Below are positions 47,101 to 53,928 of a stretch of 60,000 bases of DNA, piece after piece. Within the stretch, counting starts at the first letter, position 1. Each line of letters starts with the position of its first letter. The position numbers and the translations under genes are program-made. This DNA is from Bolinopsis microptera (Eukaryota > Ctenophora > Tentaculata > Lobata > Bolinopsidae), in contig NC_087079.1 in assembly GCF_026151205.1 (NCBI RefSeq), positions 14,634,445 through 14,694,444 of the forward strand, read 5' to 3'. The notes beneath the pieces were generated by a model that worked only from the letters and a program-made list of their open reading frames with translations, made no database searches and was not told where the DNA came from.

Positions 47101-50100
47101 CCAGTTGTAAACTTACAAATTCCAAATACACTTTCTCAACCACTTCCTAACCCTTTAACTCCGCAGACGTTTGCTGAGAAAGCAAGCCAGTTCAATGGTT
47201 GGTATGAGAACGCAGAGGAGGATCTAACAGACCTGATTTACACAAGCAACATGGACGAGTGTAAGAAGTTAAGAGTGGAACACACTGCCTTCGTTGAAGC
47301 ACTATCTCACGAGAAGCGGGAGGAGTTTAGAAACCTCACTGAGATCGACCGTACTATTAGGTTGGAGTTTATTTTTAGAAATTGGCTCTACTAATCTACT
47401 AATCTACTATCATTATGTAATATTTACCCCTTATTAATTGTTTTCAATACCTGTATAAATTTAAACAGCTATAATAAATTCGGGTGACTTAATATCGATC
47501 TTAGAGTCAAACGTAGATCTATAGTTTTTGTCCTTTTGGTTGTCCTTCGAGTTAGAAGATCAATAACCAGACAACGAATGAGTTTTAAAAAGTCTTGTGA
47601 ACATTAGGCTGTATCAAAAAACACAAACATGATCCAATAATTGATGCACCTTCAAAAAAGTTGCATTAGGTCATTGTGAGTTTGGAAAAAAAAATTTAGA
47701 GTTCAACTCCAACCTTATACGGTGGTATTTTTCGTTTCCATGGTAACCACTCTGTCGCGGTCGCGTTTACTGAATTAAATTCATATCTGGAGAACCATAC
47801 CACTTAGAGAACTGTGTTATAGCTTAAAAGAACCGGAATAGCCAAGTTTATATTCAACTTATCAATCAACTATATGCCTAGAACCTTTATTTTTTGACTT
47901 AAAGGCAAAAAGGTGGTTTTGACTGCGTTGCTATGGTGATTGCGTTGAATTTTTGTATTTTATTCCATTATTTTATACATAAAAGGAAGCAATAAACAAT
48001 GTTGTAACAAAAAGGCAATATAATATAATAAATAGATATACTTTAGTCAAACACAAACAAAAAATGAGAATAATTACAATACAATGTTGTAATTTAATTT
48101 ACTTATTGTGGCTTTTGTACACCTCTCTGTACTAGTGGCAGCAGCTTTCTGCTGCCTACGCATGTGCTGAACCACCTGGAGAAGAGCTTGTCGCTGTGTC
48201 TCGTCCTTAGTGACACTCCCGGTGTTGAACTCAGTGAGAACACCAAGAGCCCGTTCAGCACAGTCGTTGACAACAGTAGTGGCTAGAACCATTGCCTTGA
48301 GTGTCCTAAAGTTAGTGTTTGTCTCCCAACTGCTGACTGGTTCACAGAGAAAAGTTGGCTCCACTCCGTATAGTTCAAAGAATGTGAATGAATCAGGACC
48401 CACAAACTCCTTCAGTTTCCGTTTGTTAAACCGGTCAGTGAGGGGCTGTTGCTGCTGCTTCATCCTGGGCTGAGACCTGTGACGAAGAGTTTGCTGGGCC
48501 ATCCCACGTTTCTCTGTATCACTCAGATGACTCGAGAAAAACGCGAGAGGCACCAGTCTTTCGCTCAAATACCACAGGTGCCCAGCTGACATCTTCTTCT
48601 TACTGGCTTCAACCAGCTCTTTGAACGTGCTAGTAACATTACTAGCCAGTGCTGTTTCGAACAGTGTCATAAGAGCTAGGTCCTGTGCTGGAGCATCAGC
48701 AGCACTTGTGCAGCACAGCCAGTACTGCACGTAAAAAAGTGCGAGGTACAGTGTACACCCCCAGTTCTTCCATCAAGTCGAGGCAGTATTCTTCGAATAT
48801 ATCGGTTAACTGTTTTCGAAATAGGGTTATCTTCATAGTATAAATCATGCCTGCCATCCACCTGGCATGGTGGGTGGCACCAGGTGCCCTGAACTTAATT
48901 CCGTCAGGTAGTGTTCCCCCAAGCAGAAGCAGGGCTAATTCTGCGAGTTCACGATAATCGTGCCGCAGAGTGCAGCACGAATCTTCGTCCTTCAAAAAAT
49001 CCGCAAGGAATGATATGGTGGAAGCCTGCAGTCCCTTCAAGAACCTCCCAGAAATGTTCGGCAGGGAATAGTCGCAGGTATTGATGCATTCCCATACACT
49101 GCAGAAAGCCTTGTAGCAGCTCTCATCTGGAGATGTGGTGTCACCATACACCACTGAGCAGGCAGCACCTCCCCAGATCTCTGAAACATGATGCCGACAG
49201 GCAAATTGTAGCAGAGATCTGTTGAGGTGCTCCTCCAGCCGAACGGCCACACCCTTGTGTATTCCTGAATTTACGCTTGTCGTGTCGAAAACAAGACCAT
49301 TTATTAAGGACGTGTTAATCCCTCTGTCCTTTAGCATGCTGATGACCTCTTGTAGCACTGCATCAGATGATCCCTGTGAATGTGAATGTTAATGTGAATG
49401 TGAATGTGAATGTGAATGTGAATGTGAATGTGAATGTGAATGTGAATGTGAATGTGAATGTGAATGTGAATGTGAATGTGAATGTGAATGTGAACGTGAA
49501 TGTGAATGTAAATGCGAATGTAAACGTGAATGTGACTGTGAATTCATACATTTGCTATCTTGGGAACACCAAGAAGTATCTCAGTTGTAGCTCCTACCAA
49601 AAGCACTGCAACTCTCTCTTCAGGCACTCCCTGTCTTCGATCATCTTTGGATCTGTCGAAGCCTCTAACTTTGCCTCATGGGCTGGACTGACGGCCCAGA
49701 ATGTTTTCTTCAAAAAATCCTGGAAATCTGATCTTTTCTTCACATAACTTTCAGTGCCTTTCTTTCGCTGCTTCATCAAAATAGTCCACCTTGAATTCAT
49801 CTCTAAAACCATTTCGCGGATACGGTAGGGAGTCTTGGACATGATGTTTGTTTTCAGCCACCAGTCTGTAACTAAACGAGCCACATCATCAGCCACAGAC
49901 GTCTTGGTCACCACTCCGTGATTGTTTGTCTGGGCAACCAGATGCTGGAAAAAAGACCGTTACAAACTATGCGATTTATATTTAAAATGTCCACAAAAAA
50001 GATTTCTAAAATTGAAATTTAAAATTCATCGAATAAATATGTTAAGACCCACCATGCTTCTAAACTTTATGAACACCTCTTCATTTGTGGGGGGCTTCGA

Positions 50101-53100
50101 GCAGACAAACGGACCTGGTACAGGCTCTATAGGCAAGCTACAAAGAAAGAGACTTTCCAAACGTTTGGGGAACGGTATCATTTTGCTACATAAGATAAAA
50201 TTGAGTTAATATATTAAATTATCCGTGAAAAATTATTAAAACGGTACATTTAATTTACGTTCTCTACAAACCACCAAGGCAATGTCAGCAAAATAATGCT
50301 TTTTATTGCATGGGAAAACTGTAGCCACAGCCAAAGTTATCCTACTTTGAATTAAACAGGATGACAGCTCGTATACGCAAACAAAATATCACACGCAACA
50401 ACAAAACTGTACAACCAAAGCAACAAGCTTTTCTAGTGCTGCTCCAATCGTTGTCTTGACAACAGACTCATGCTGTATAGTTTGCCTTCCTTTTTCGCTT
50501 TATACAGACCTGGCATGTGTTAACTCGCTAGATATGCCAGTGAAAGATTGTGGGTAATAGTCGAAGTCTTTTTGTAAGTCATAACAACCATAAAATCACC
50601 ATGACAACCGCGCAATCACCATAGCAACGCAGTCAAAACCACCTTTTTGCCTTTAACTCAAAAAATAAAGGTTCTAGGCATATAGTTGATTGATAAGTTG
50701 AATATAAACTTGGCTATTCCGGTTCTTTTAAGCTATAACACAGTTCTCTAAGTGGTATGGTTCTCCAGATATGAATTTAATTCTGTAAACGCGACCGCGA
50801 CAGAATGGTTACCATGGAAACGAAAAATACCACCGTATAAGGTTGGAGTTGAACTCTAAATTTTTTTTTCCAAACTCACATCGACCTAATGCAACTTTTT
50901 TGAAGGTGCATCAATTATTGGACCATGTTTGTGTTTTTTGATACAGCCTAGTGAACATACTAGTCCCTAAGTTAGACTTATGCACTTAAGCGTATCATTT
51001 TGACTCATGTCATTTTTAACACCATCCTCCACCATTCACTCTGATTTCTCCGGCAACCTTCCCCAGGGTTGCCACACCCCAGAGGTAGGCAGAGCATCTC
51101 AATGCTATCCTCTCGTGGCCCGTGGGCTATCTTGGCCCAGCCTCTCTTTTTAAAAAAAAATTTTAAAGAACAAAAGTTAGACTTAAAACTTTGTCCTGCA
51201 GATCTCACCACGTGACAGTTAACCCGTACACTTGGTTCACCATGGACTCGTTGGAGGACAGTTGGCAGTCTCTCCTTCGAGCTGTTAAAGAACGGGACCT
51301 CATGATCGAGAAGGAGACACTTCGTCAGGAGCAAAGGGAGGAGTTGAGGAAGGCATACGCTGCTCAAGGTAACCTGGTAACCTGGTAACCTGATGACTTG
51401 CCATTACTTTGACTCTTATGGAGGTCGTACCTCAGTGACTGTCACTGTACCAACATCTTTTTCAGCAAACAAGTTCGCAGAGTGGCTGGAGACCACAAAA
51501 CTGAAGTTAACGAACAACCGGTACAGACTAGAGGACCAGCGAGACCTGATCGAGAGTAAACACGAGGAAATCAAAAAGAAGAGAGCAGTTCTCCGTGAAA
51601 TCGAGGTTTTAAATAATATCTGATGCTTTTTTAATCATAAAGTTTTCAGACAATAATTTTACGTAAGTTTAAAAGTGCAGGTAATTTTAAATTAAATAAC
51701 AGTTTGAAACCGGACAATATTGACACACATTAAACACGAATGTCCCCTCAGGACTTGTCAGCGCATCTGGAGAAAGGGATGATATTCGACAACAAGTACA
51801 CCACCCACAGAACGGTCACCCTAGCACAACAGTGGGACCAGCTGAATGAGTTCACCCGGAGAATGCACCACACGGTTACGGGTCAGATAGAGGCGCAGAA
51901 CAGGACTGGGGTGGACGAGGACGAGCTCAAGGAGTTCACTCTCATGTTCAAACACTTCGACAAAGACAGGTTTGTGATATAACTAATTATAATTATTAAT
52001 TGTTAACTAATTATTACTAATTTCACTTAGTTGTCTGCGGTGTTTAGGCAGATTATTTTGGATTGTTATCTGGTCATATTTACCAAATGATCATTTTGAA
52101 AAGATTTCATATTTCATCCAGAGTCCTCTGTCCTGTTAGCCAAAAATATTGAGAGAAAAGCACATAATATTAATTATACATGAACTTCTTGCTTGTTACT
52201 GGAAACTGGACTAATTGAAACGTATCCTCAGATCAGGCCGACTGGACCACAATGAATTTAAAGCTTGTCTTCGAGCTCTAGGATTCGATCTGCCGGTTCC
52301 GCAAGAGGATCAGCCGGATACAGTGTTTGAGGCTATACTGGACTGTGTTGACTTCGACAGAGACGGTTTTGTGCGCCTGGAAGAATACATGCAGGTTAGA
52401 AGTGACCACAAGTTATTTATTATTGACGTTGAAAGTACTGCCCGGAGACAGTCAGTCTATCAGTCGGATGATCGATCCCACAAGATCTTAAATTTGTTCT
52501 GCAGATCGTACGTGCTGAAAACCATACGCAGCCAGAATAAATTATAAAACTCTAATATTGTGCTGTATCTAACAAATATCAGCAAAACATTTCCCAAGAT
52601 CTCACCAACCTCCTGCCTAGTTCATGATTTCGAGAACAACGGAGAATGTGGCAAGTACGGACGAGTTAACAGAAGCGTTCAAGTCTCTGACGGAGGAAGG
52701 TAACAAGCCGTACATCACTGCTTCCGAGCTCTACGCCGCAATGCCTCCTGATCAGGTGAGTTATTTTGAAGGATATGTCAGCTCTTAGCGCCCTTAAGTA
52801 GGATTATAATAAAACAATGAGTTAGGGAAATAAATCGGTCTTCCGGTTAGATTAGGGCGGATAAGGTCTCCCTCGTTCAGGTTCAATATGAAAGATATTC
52901 ACACATAATAATCAACATTCCAAGTCCCTCGTTATGATTTCATTTGTACAAACCATATTATCACTTACAACGAATATAATTAATTAATGAACCCACTAAT
53001 AGAATGAATGTTTCAGGCTAAGTACTGTATAGATCGGATGGAGAAGTATCCAGATGTTCCTGGAGCTCTGGATTACACCAACTTTACTAAGATCATCTTC

Positions 53101-53139
53101 CAGTCTAACTTGAACAGTTCCATTGCATCTGTGGACTAG
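6007..53139 (+). CDS. alpha-spectrin, complete, about 51 coding exons
   Basis: Joined exons give about 2430 codons. Exons 1-20: 6007-6090, 6801-6998, 7175-7216, 7566-7715, 7939-8104, 8312-8414, 9127-9225, 9436-9622, 9788-10015, 10300-10398, 10615-10722, 10931-11083, 24558-24676, 24864-24999, 25680-25803, 29367-29511, 30198-30315, 30925-31100, 31375-31482, 31835-32047. Exons 21-40: 36415-36540, 36754-36873, 37054-37185, 37369-37410, 38062-38193, 38412-38609, 38809-38980, 39151-39344, 39522-39704, 39951-40049, 40203-40331, 40514-40621, 40937-41161, 41507-41644, 41839-41964, 42559-42651, 42799-42912, 43737-43814, 43931-44071, 44231-44352. Exons 41-51: 44606-44785, 44944-45052, 46377-46490, 46683-47009, 47167-47360, 51202-51368, 51466-51605, 51752-51969, 52232-52394, 52621-52755, 53017-53139. 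Triple-helical spectrin repeats, a mid-chain SH3 and C-terminal EF-hands identify it. It pairs with beta-spectrin in the submembrane actin skeleton. All junctions keep frame except exon 11/12, which is one base out. Nested genes lie in introns 12 and 20. Confidence 0.96.
6217..6813 (+). repeat. 3' splice-site minisatellite at the intron 1/exon 2 boundary
   Basis: Fourteen head-to-tail copies of a 41-43 bp unit run up to and across the true acceptor at 6800/6801. Each unit carries a branch-point-like ttctaac, a pyrimidine-rich stretch, the acceptor tatcctag and the first 13 bases of exon 2. Spacers differ between copies (ggtaaaca, ggcaaca, ggaaaaca). In copies with ctggtaaac a donor-like CTG|GTAAAC follows the exon start, so those units look like a 13-nt exon with its own two splice sites. 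Splicing at an upstream copy would add an in-frame TAA. Confidence 0.95.
8559..9085. mobile_element. possible MITE in spectrin intron 6
   Basis: Inverted copies of tttcccgatccgtga and tcatggatcgggaaa bound a stretch that is more GC-rich than the intron around it. The right end includes a perfect stem, gactc...gtgccttcggcac...gagtc (9036-9065). No target duplication could be confirmed, so the limits are approximate. Confidence 0.35.
11551..13486 (-). CDS. SRCR and cysteine-rich type I membrane protein, copy A
   Basis: Two coding exons on the minus strand: 13486-13447 (signal peptide MILFAVFVMLSLQ) and 13289-11551, joined in phase 1, about 592 residues. Two SRCR-like domains follow the signal: GTVCNGAFN..TAMWICRMMGY...DVWLSC and GTVCDDGFNDFTANWICLLMGY...DVWLSC. 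Then come five or six ephrin-receptor/GCC2-GCC3-type modules with repeating CPxG.....C..C patterns. A single membrane helix (ILSVTSLILTLLVIVLILSL) precedes a tail of about 60 residues containing a CMCPDCPC cluster and ending DDDLYMNH. This is a surface receptor of unknown ligand; SRCR domains commonly bind microbial or protein ligands. It lies antisense in spectrin intron 12. Confidence 0.88.
13554..13578. promoter_or_regulatory. perfect palindrome upstream of SRCR gene A
   Basis: A 25-bp palindrome with 12-bp arms around one central base (AACTCGAAAATT / AATTTTCGAGTT) lies about 70 bp upstream of the start codon. It is kept in copy B with a single change although nearby DNA differs, which fits a binding site. 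No factor can be named. Confidence 0.4.
13891..14874. mobile_element. TTAA-targeted foldback MITE in unit A
   Basis: The element is flanked by TTAA at 13887-13890 and 14875-14878, and its ends are inverted copies of about 230 bp or more starting gaggggggttcaccctga. The matching point in unit B (24317-24320) has a single TTAA and no insert, which proves insertion after the duplication. TTAA duplication is typical of piggyBac-like elements. No transposase is encoded. Confidence 0.92.
15081..17201 (-). mobile_element. 5'-truncated CR1/Jockey-like LINE
   Basis: Read on the minus strand it starts with IYLDFAKAFDKVDHRW, then WIESFLTNRKQCVVLNG, RVPQGTVLGPLLFILFINDM and RFFADNTRI (the RT active-site FADD has become FADN), LHEDTFELLVHK, DLGVMVSADLSW and LYKSLIRSHLEFCCPLWN. 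These are ordered RT and thumb motifs of a non-LTR retrotransposon; the N-terminal part is missing. A 12-bp target duplication, tagtgttgtggt, flanks it (15069-15080, 17202-17213), and the 3' end has a repeated accaaagta tail. An 864-bp insertion interrupts it at 15821-16684. It is absent from unit A. Confidence 0.88.
15821..16684. mobile_element. short element with 333-bp direct terminal repeats, nested in the LINE
   Basis: Two nearly identical direct repeats, 15821-16153 and 16352-16684, flank about 198 bp without coding capacity. ggaag is duplicated on both sides (15816-15820, 16685-16689), and joining across it restores the LINE reading. This architecture matches a terminal-repeat retrotransposon in miniature. 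The repeats do not show the usual TG...CA ends, so an unusual LTR type or another mechanism remains possible. The repeats differ by very few bases, so the insertion is young. Confidence 0.65.
17477..21627. mobile_element. non-autonomous DNA element with GGGCAATTCCACG ends
   Basis: The ends are inverted 13-mers, gggcaattccacg and cgtggaattgccc. Unit A has an uninterrupted gatctatatatatacatgc at the corresponding place (about 11350), so this is an insertion with a TA-rich target. Near both ends are several copies of a motif close to gtagtgtaattcacac (for example 17491, 17875, 21060, 21100), a layout typical of subterminal transposase-binding repeats. No transposase frame is seen. A 2.1 kb retroelement is nested inside at about 18902-20987. 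Confidence 0.75.
18902..20987 (-). mobile_element. nested retroelement-like insertion with microsatellite tail
   Basis: The direct repeat gccctggaagtat, 13 bp, flanks the stretch (near 18889-18901 and 20987-20999). On the minus strand it ends in (TACA)n, visible on the plus strand as (GTAT)n at 18899-18930. The long target duplication plus simple tail is what LINE-machinery insertions leave. It is more GC-rich than the host element and has no long reading frame, so it is probably a non-autonomous relative. Confidence 0.55.
21797..23651 (-). pseudogene. SRCR and cysteine-rich membrane protein, copy B (frameshifted)
   Basis: Same exon layout as copy A: 23651-23612 for the signal peptide and 23375-21797. 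Two SRCR-like domains and the first cysteine-rich modules are intact. One base is missing near 22243 relative to copy A, at the GLSWDGE...CVDC junction, so the frame stops at 22210. The remainder, including the membrane helix and CMCPDCPC tail, continues in another frame. Copy B also lacks about 45 residues, one cysteine module, present in A. As read, it would make a secreted two-SRCR protein of about 400 residues; it may be a pseudogene or a decoy form. Similarity in all other parts is high, which argues for recent duplication. Confidence 0.82.
23528..23600. repeat. small foldback insertion in SRCR copy B intron
   Basis: aaacccaattctacctcaaa and the near-inverse tgaggttgtattgggttt form a hairpin that is absent from the equivalent intron of copy A. 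It could be a tiny MITE. No target duplication was confirmed. Confidence 0.4.
23722..23746. promoter_or_regulatory. palindrome upstream of SRCR copy B
   Basis: Counterpart of the palindrome at 13554-13578, with one mismatch in the left arm (aactcgagaattc), at the same distance from the start codon. Confidence 0.35.
25038..25493. mobile_element. TTAA-flanked MITE with G-rich ends, spectrin intron 14
   Basis: TTAA occurs at 25034-25037 and 25494-25497. The ends are inverted copies starting gggggccggggggg, with longer inverted homology (tattcatcaaaatt, aaatcgattttatagtcg) further in. It begins about 35 bp after the donor of exon 14. The right end contains a C16 run. No coding capacity. Confidence 0.85.
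25892..29231. mobile_element. giant foldback element, 1.4 kb arms, spectrin intron 15
   Basis: The left arm (25892 to about 27283) and right arm (about 27853 to 29231) are inverted copies, so alike that both encode the same 69-residue chance frame (26286-26495 minus, 28638-28847 plus). The outer ends are TAGTAAGGGGAAAA and its complement, probably with a TA target. About 570 bp separates the arms and contains a diverged partial copy of arm sequence (27284-27345 against 27030-27100). No transposase is seen. It fills nearly the whole intron, and a hairpin this size would be expected in the nascent transcript. Confidence 0.88.
29517..29625 (+). repeat. (GTGTG)n microsatellite after exon 16 donor
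   Basis: Repeats of gtggtgtggtgt start six bases after the exon 16 donor (29511/29512), interrupted by a few variants. Confidence 0.9.
30316..30924. other. spectrin intron 17 with duplicated donor
   Basis: The exon 17 end and donor (ttaggtacgtggctttt, donor at 30316) recur at 30370 as ctaggtacgtggctttt. The rest is AT-rich with no gene. Confidence 0.7.
32840..33370. repeat. dispersed repeat, copy 1 (spectrin intron 20)
   Basis: Blocks shared with 57890-58235 include gatacgtgcgcatgatacaa, ccgccagccagtctgaggt and ataattcccggaa. The copy begins with an inverted-repeat-rich piece, accttggct...agccaaggt. Copy 1 has an extra segment of about 150 bp in the middle. Type unknown; probably a non-autonomous transposon. 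Confidence 0.65.
33371..34478. other. region upstream of the nested receptor gene
   Basis: AT-rich DNA with no recognisable exon or repeat. It must contain the promoter of the seven-helix receptor if that gene is expressed on its own. Confidence 0.35.
34479..35557 (+). pseudogene. seven-transmembrane receptor (rhodopsin-like), single frameshift
   Basis: An intronless frame lies inside spectrin intron 20. Helix 1 is LPYNCTLGCLVLLLYSFIISFYF, helix 2 VPCMYLLLALFDCLTVVFMI, helix 3 ends LLSVARTLKTVRPFYEI (DRY-like position changed to ART), helix 4 LALLSIILYALYWIIFGSL. The first frame stops at 35156 in helix 5 (FFVHIIPLF). A second frame one base out continues ILPITICSVSAVT and runs through helix 6 (VSVTILLITISFVILTSV), helix 7 (IIPLVSALCSPVILISRSKEL) and a short basic tail to 35557. 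One missing base near 35142 would explain the break. This may be a recent pseudogene or a sequence error. The ligand is unknown. The codon usage and absence of other damage argue that the loss, if real, is recent. Confidence 0.75.
35525..35757 (+). repeat. minisatellite over the receptor stop codon
   Basis: Seven copies of gagactgttagttcgactagttag with short linkers (aaataga/g, sometimes aacttt). The first copy is the last codons and stop of the receptor frame; the others follow in the 3' UTR, each carrying in-frame TAG triplets. Confidence 0.92.
35760..36414. other. rest of spectrin intron 20
   Basis: AT-rich with short repeats (taacttatatatc, and a direct repeat acattccaaagcccaatat at about 36276-36313). 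No gene seen. Confidence 0.5.
36754..37410 (+). CDS. alpha-spectrin SH3 domain exons 22-24
   Basis: Exon 22 ends with KVQALYDYAEKSNRE and exon 23 continues with ISVKKGTVMILLQSKDKDWWKV and GRIGFVPAVYLKTL. ALYDY, DWWKV and the PAVY motif are the hallmark SH3 residues that bind proline-rich ligands, and the domain sits mid-chain as in all alpha-spectrins. Exon 24 is a 42-nt exon (QRYIENSLLELDAQ) restoring helix C after the domain. This is the best single identification of the chain as alpha rather than beta. Confidence 0.96.
40616..40668 (+). repeat. triplicated donor of spectrin exon 32
   Basis: Three 18-bp copies of gttcaggtattttagtta place cag|gtattt donors at 40622, 40640 and 40658. Use of the later ones would add GTA TTT TAG, an in-frame stop. 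Confidence 0.9.
41127..41193 (+). repeat. duplicated exon 33 end and donor
   Basis: gtaatgttaaaccaaccgag occurs twice, 35 bp apart. The first copy is coding (CNVKPTELGN), with gtaatg inside the exon at 41127; the second starts at the true donor (41162). Confidence 0.9.
41293..41306 (+). repeat. poly-G tract in intron 33
   Basis: A run of about 13 G bases follows atatatacag. Confidence 0.85.
45137..46379 (+). repeat. splice-acceptor/donor minisatellite filling intron 42
   Basis: About 28 copies of a 44-bp unit, gtacagtttgtatccttg(t/c)ccg + ctactaaccctattacctgcag. Every unit holds CTACTAAC, the ideal branch-point motif, about 15 nt before an acctgcag acceptor. The next unit begins gtacag, so each junction reads CAG|GTACAG, both acceptor and donor. 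The last acceptor (46376) is the real start of exon 43 (GTAGACGAA). Three copies (near 45229, 45491, 45797) replace acctgcaggta with agtagcgga, which pairs with the neighbouring tccgctac. The copies at those sites lose the acceptor, giving a higher-order pattern. Confidence 0.95.
46467..46552 (+). repeat. triplicated exon 43 end and donor
   Basis: Three copies of a 29-bp unit (gcccatcttaactttaactg + gaaggtaat) put donors at 46491, 46520 and 46549. The first lies at the end of coding sequence (HLNFNWK). The later donors would shift the frame or add a stop. Confidence 0.92.
48074..50185 (-). pseudogene. decayed transposase of the hAT-like element
   Basis: Pieces on the minus strand: a likely N-terminal piece at 50185-50051 (starting MIPFPKRLESL), an exon at 49914-about 49594 (KTPYRIREMVLEMNSRW...), an intron consisting largely of a TTCACA array (about 49593-49372), then 49371-48740 (VFDTTSVNSG, QFACRHHVSEI, GATHHARWM) and 48738-48074 (YWLCCTSAAD, VVNDCAERALGVL). 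FDTT, CRHH and the final ERA-type segment resemble the RNase H fold and C-terminal region of hAT-like enzymes; assignment is by pattern, not by search. A one-base shift at the T6 run near 48740 breaks the frame. Confidence 0.7.
49373..49545 (+). repeat. (TGTGAA)n hexanucleotide array in the transposase intron
   Basis: About 28 tandem hexamers tgtgaa with a few variants at the right end, between the acceptor and donor of a predicted transposase intron. Confidence 0.93.
51202..53139 (+). CDS. alpha-spectrin C-terminal repeats and EF-hand exons 46-51
   Basis: Exon 46 carries VNPYTWFTMDSLEDSW, a signature of the end of the alpha-spectrin rod. Exons 48-51 encode the calmodulin-like domain. The first EF loop, DKDRSGRLDHNE, is split by intron 48, and the second, DFDRDGFVRLEE, lies in exon 49. 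Both keep Asp at 1, 3 and 5 (Ser at 5 in the first), Gly at 6 and Glu at 12, so calcium binding is likely intact. Exons 50-51 encode the two degenerate EF-hands (FMISRTTENVASTDEL; AKYCIDRMEKYPDVPGALDY). The chain stops at 53137-53139. Confidence 0.95.
51366..51392 (+). repeat. triplicated donor of spectrin exon 46
   Basis: ggtaacct repeated three times gives donors at 51369, 51377 and 51385. The first keeps the frame with exon 47. Confidence 0.85.
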
Positions 53140-53746
53140 GCAAATCATGTTCAAGTTTATGTAAACATATTTAAGAGTATTTATCATTAATTCATGTTGA
53201 TTATTTATGTAGTTTATATTTATAATTATGATATGCAATTATTACAATCTTTGTTTTTGAAAGCTTCATTCGTATGTTTTTTGCTGTTTCGCACGGAAGA
53301 TCACAATCGACAACCACCATTAAGCCATTATAATCTTGCTTGATGCAAGTATCTAGTGATATTTCACGTTACTTTAATTAGTGATTTTTAATTTTGACTC
53401 TAGATTTTCAGCTGATTACAATATATGTTATGGCACAGTGTAAAAATGTAATATGCTTATTTATTTCATTAATATGCTTCAAAGTTATCGTCAACATTAG
53501 TCCAGCTATAAGCACAGTTCTTCAAAGGAATTACGAAAATGCACTTCGAAAGCTCATAACCTCAAATAATTTAATCAAGCTAATATTTTCGATAACAAAA
53601 AAAAATTACGTTCTATGATTATTTAATAAACTTACGACCTTAAAACCTTTCAAAAGATGTTGCCCACTACCTCAAAAAAACAATACAATCACTTCAAAAG
53701 CTTTAATTCCTAAATCGTACTACCCAATAATCTAATCTGTCACCTA
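53140..53746. other. alpha-spectrin 3' UTR
   Basis: AT-rich sequence following the spectrin stop. A perfect AATAAA is at 53625-53630, a plausible poly(A) signal about 490 bp after the stop. No other feature seen. Confidence 0.5.
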
Positions 53747-53922
53747 AGGGGTCGTTCACATATTACATAATCACTTTTTGGCCCATTTTACATCCCCCGG
53801 CCCCACCCTCCGTAAACAGTTTTACACAATATAGCTATTGTGTTAAAATCACACTAGCGTAATCATTTAGAAACCCTCTCCCTCCCTCTCAGTGATTACG
53901 TACTAATATGTGAACGACCCCT
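53747..53922. mobile_element. MITE, GGGGTCGTTCACATATTAC family, copy 1
   Basis: Left end aggggtcgttcacatattac and right end the inverted gtactaatatgtgaacgacccc, with TA next to both. It ends about 7 bp after the stop codon of the minus-strand gene 53929-55308, so it forms part of that gene's 3' UTR. Further copies of the family lie at 56689-57265. Confidence 0.85.
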
Positions 53923-53928
53923 AACCAT

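Larger units (their letters stand above)
47605..50950 (-). mobile_element. hAT-like DNA transposon in spectrin intron 45
   Basis: Inverted ends begin taggctgtatcaaaaaacac and match for about 340 bp, including a segment with accttatacggtggtattt. An 8-bp target duplication, gtgaacat, flanks it (47597-47604, 50951-50958), the length typical of hAT elements. It carries a decayed transposase gene on the minus strand. Both the long ends and the enzyme relic are preserved well enough to place it as a once autonomous copy. Confidence 0.9.

Noticed and set aside
48730-48745. Programmed -1 frameshift at a T6A run in the hAT transposase
   Set aside because: The downstream frame is +1 relative to the upstream one, which a -1 slip would not reach; decay is simpler.
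49367-49747. Open frames of repeated VN or FTFT from the hexamer array
   Set aside because: They are translations of a simple (TGTGAA)n repeat in opposite strands, with no domain.
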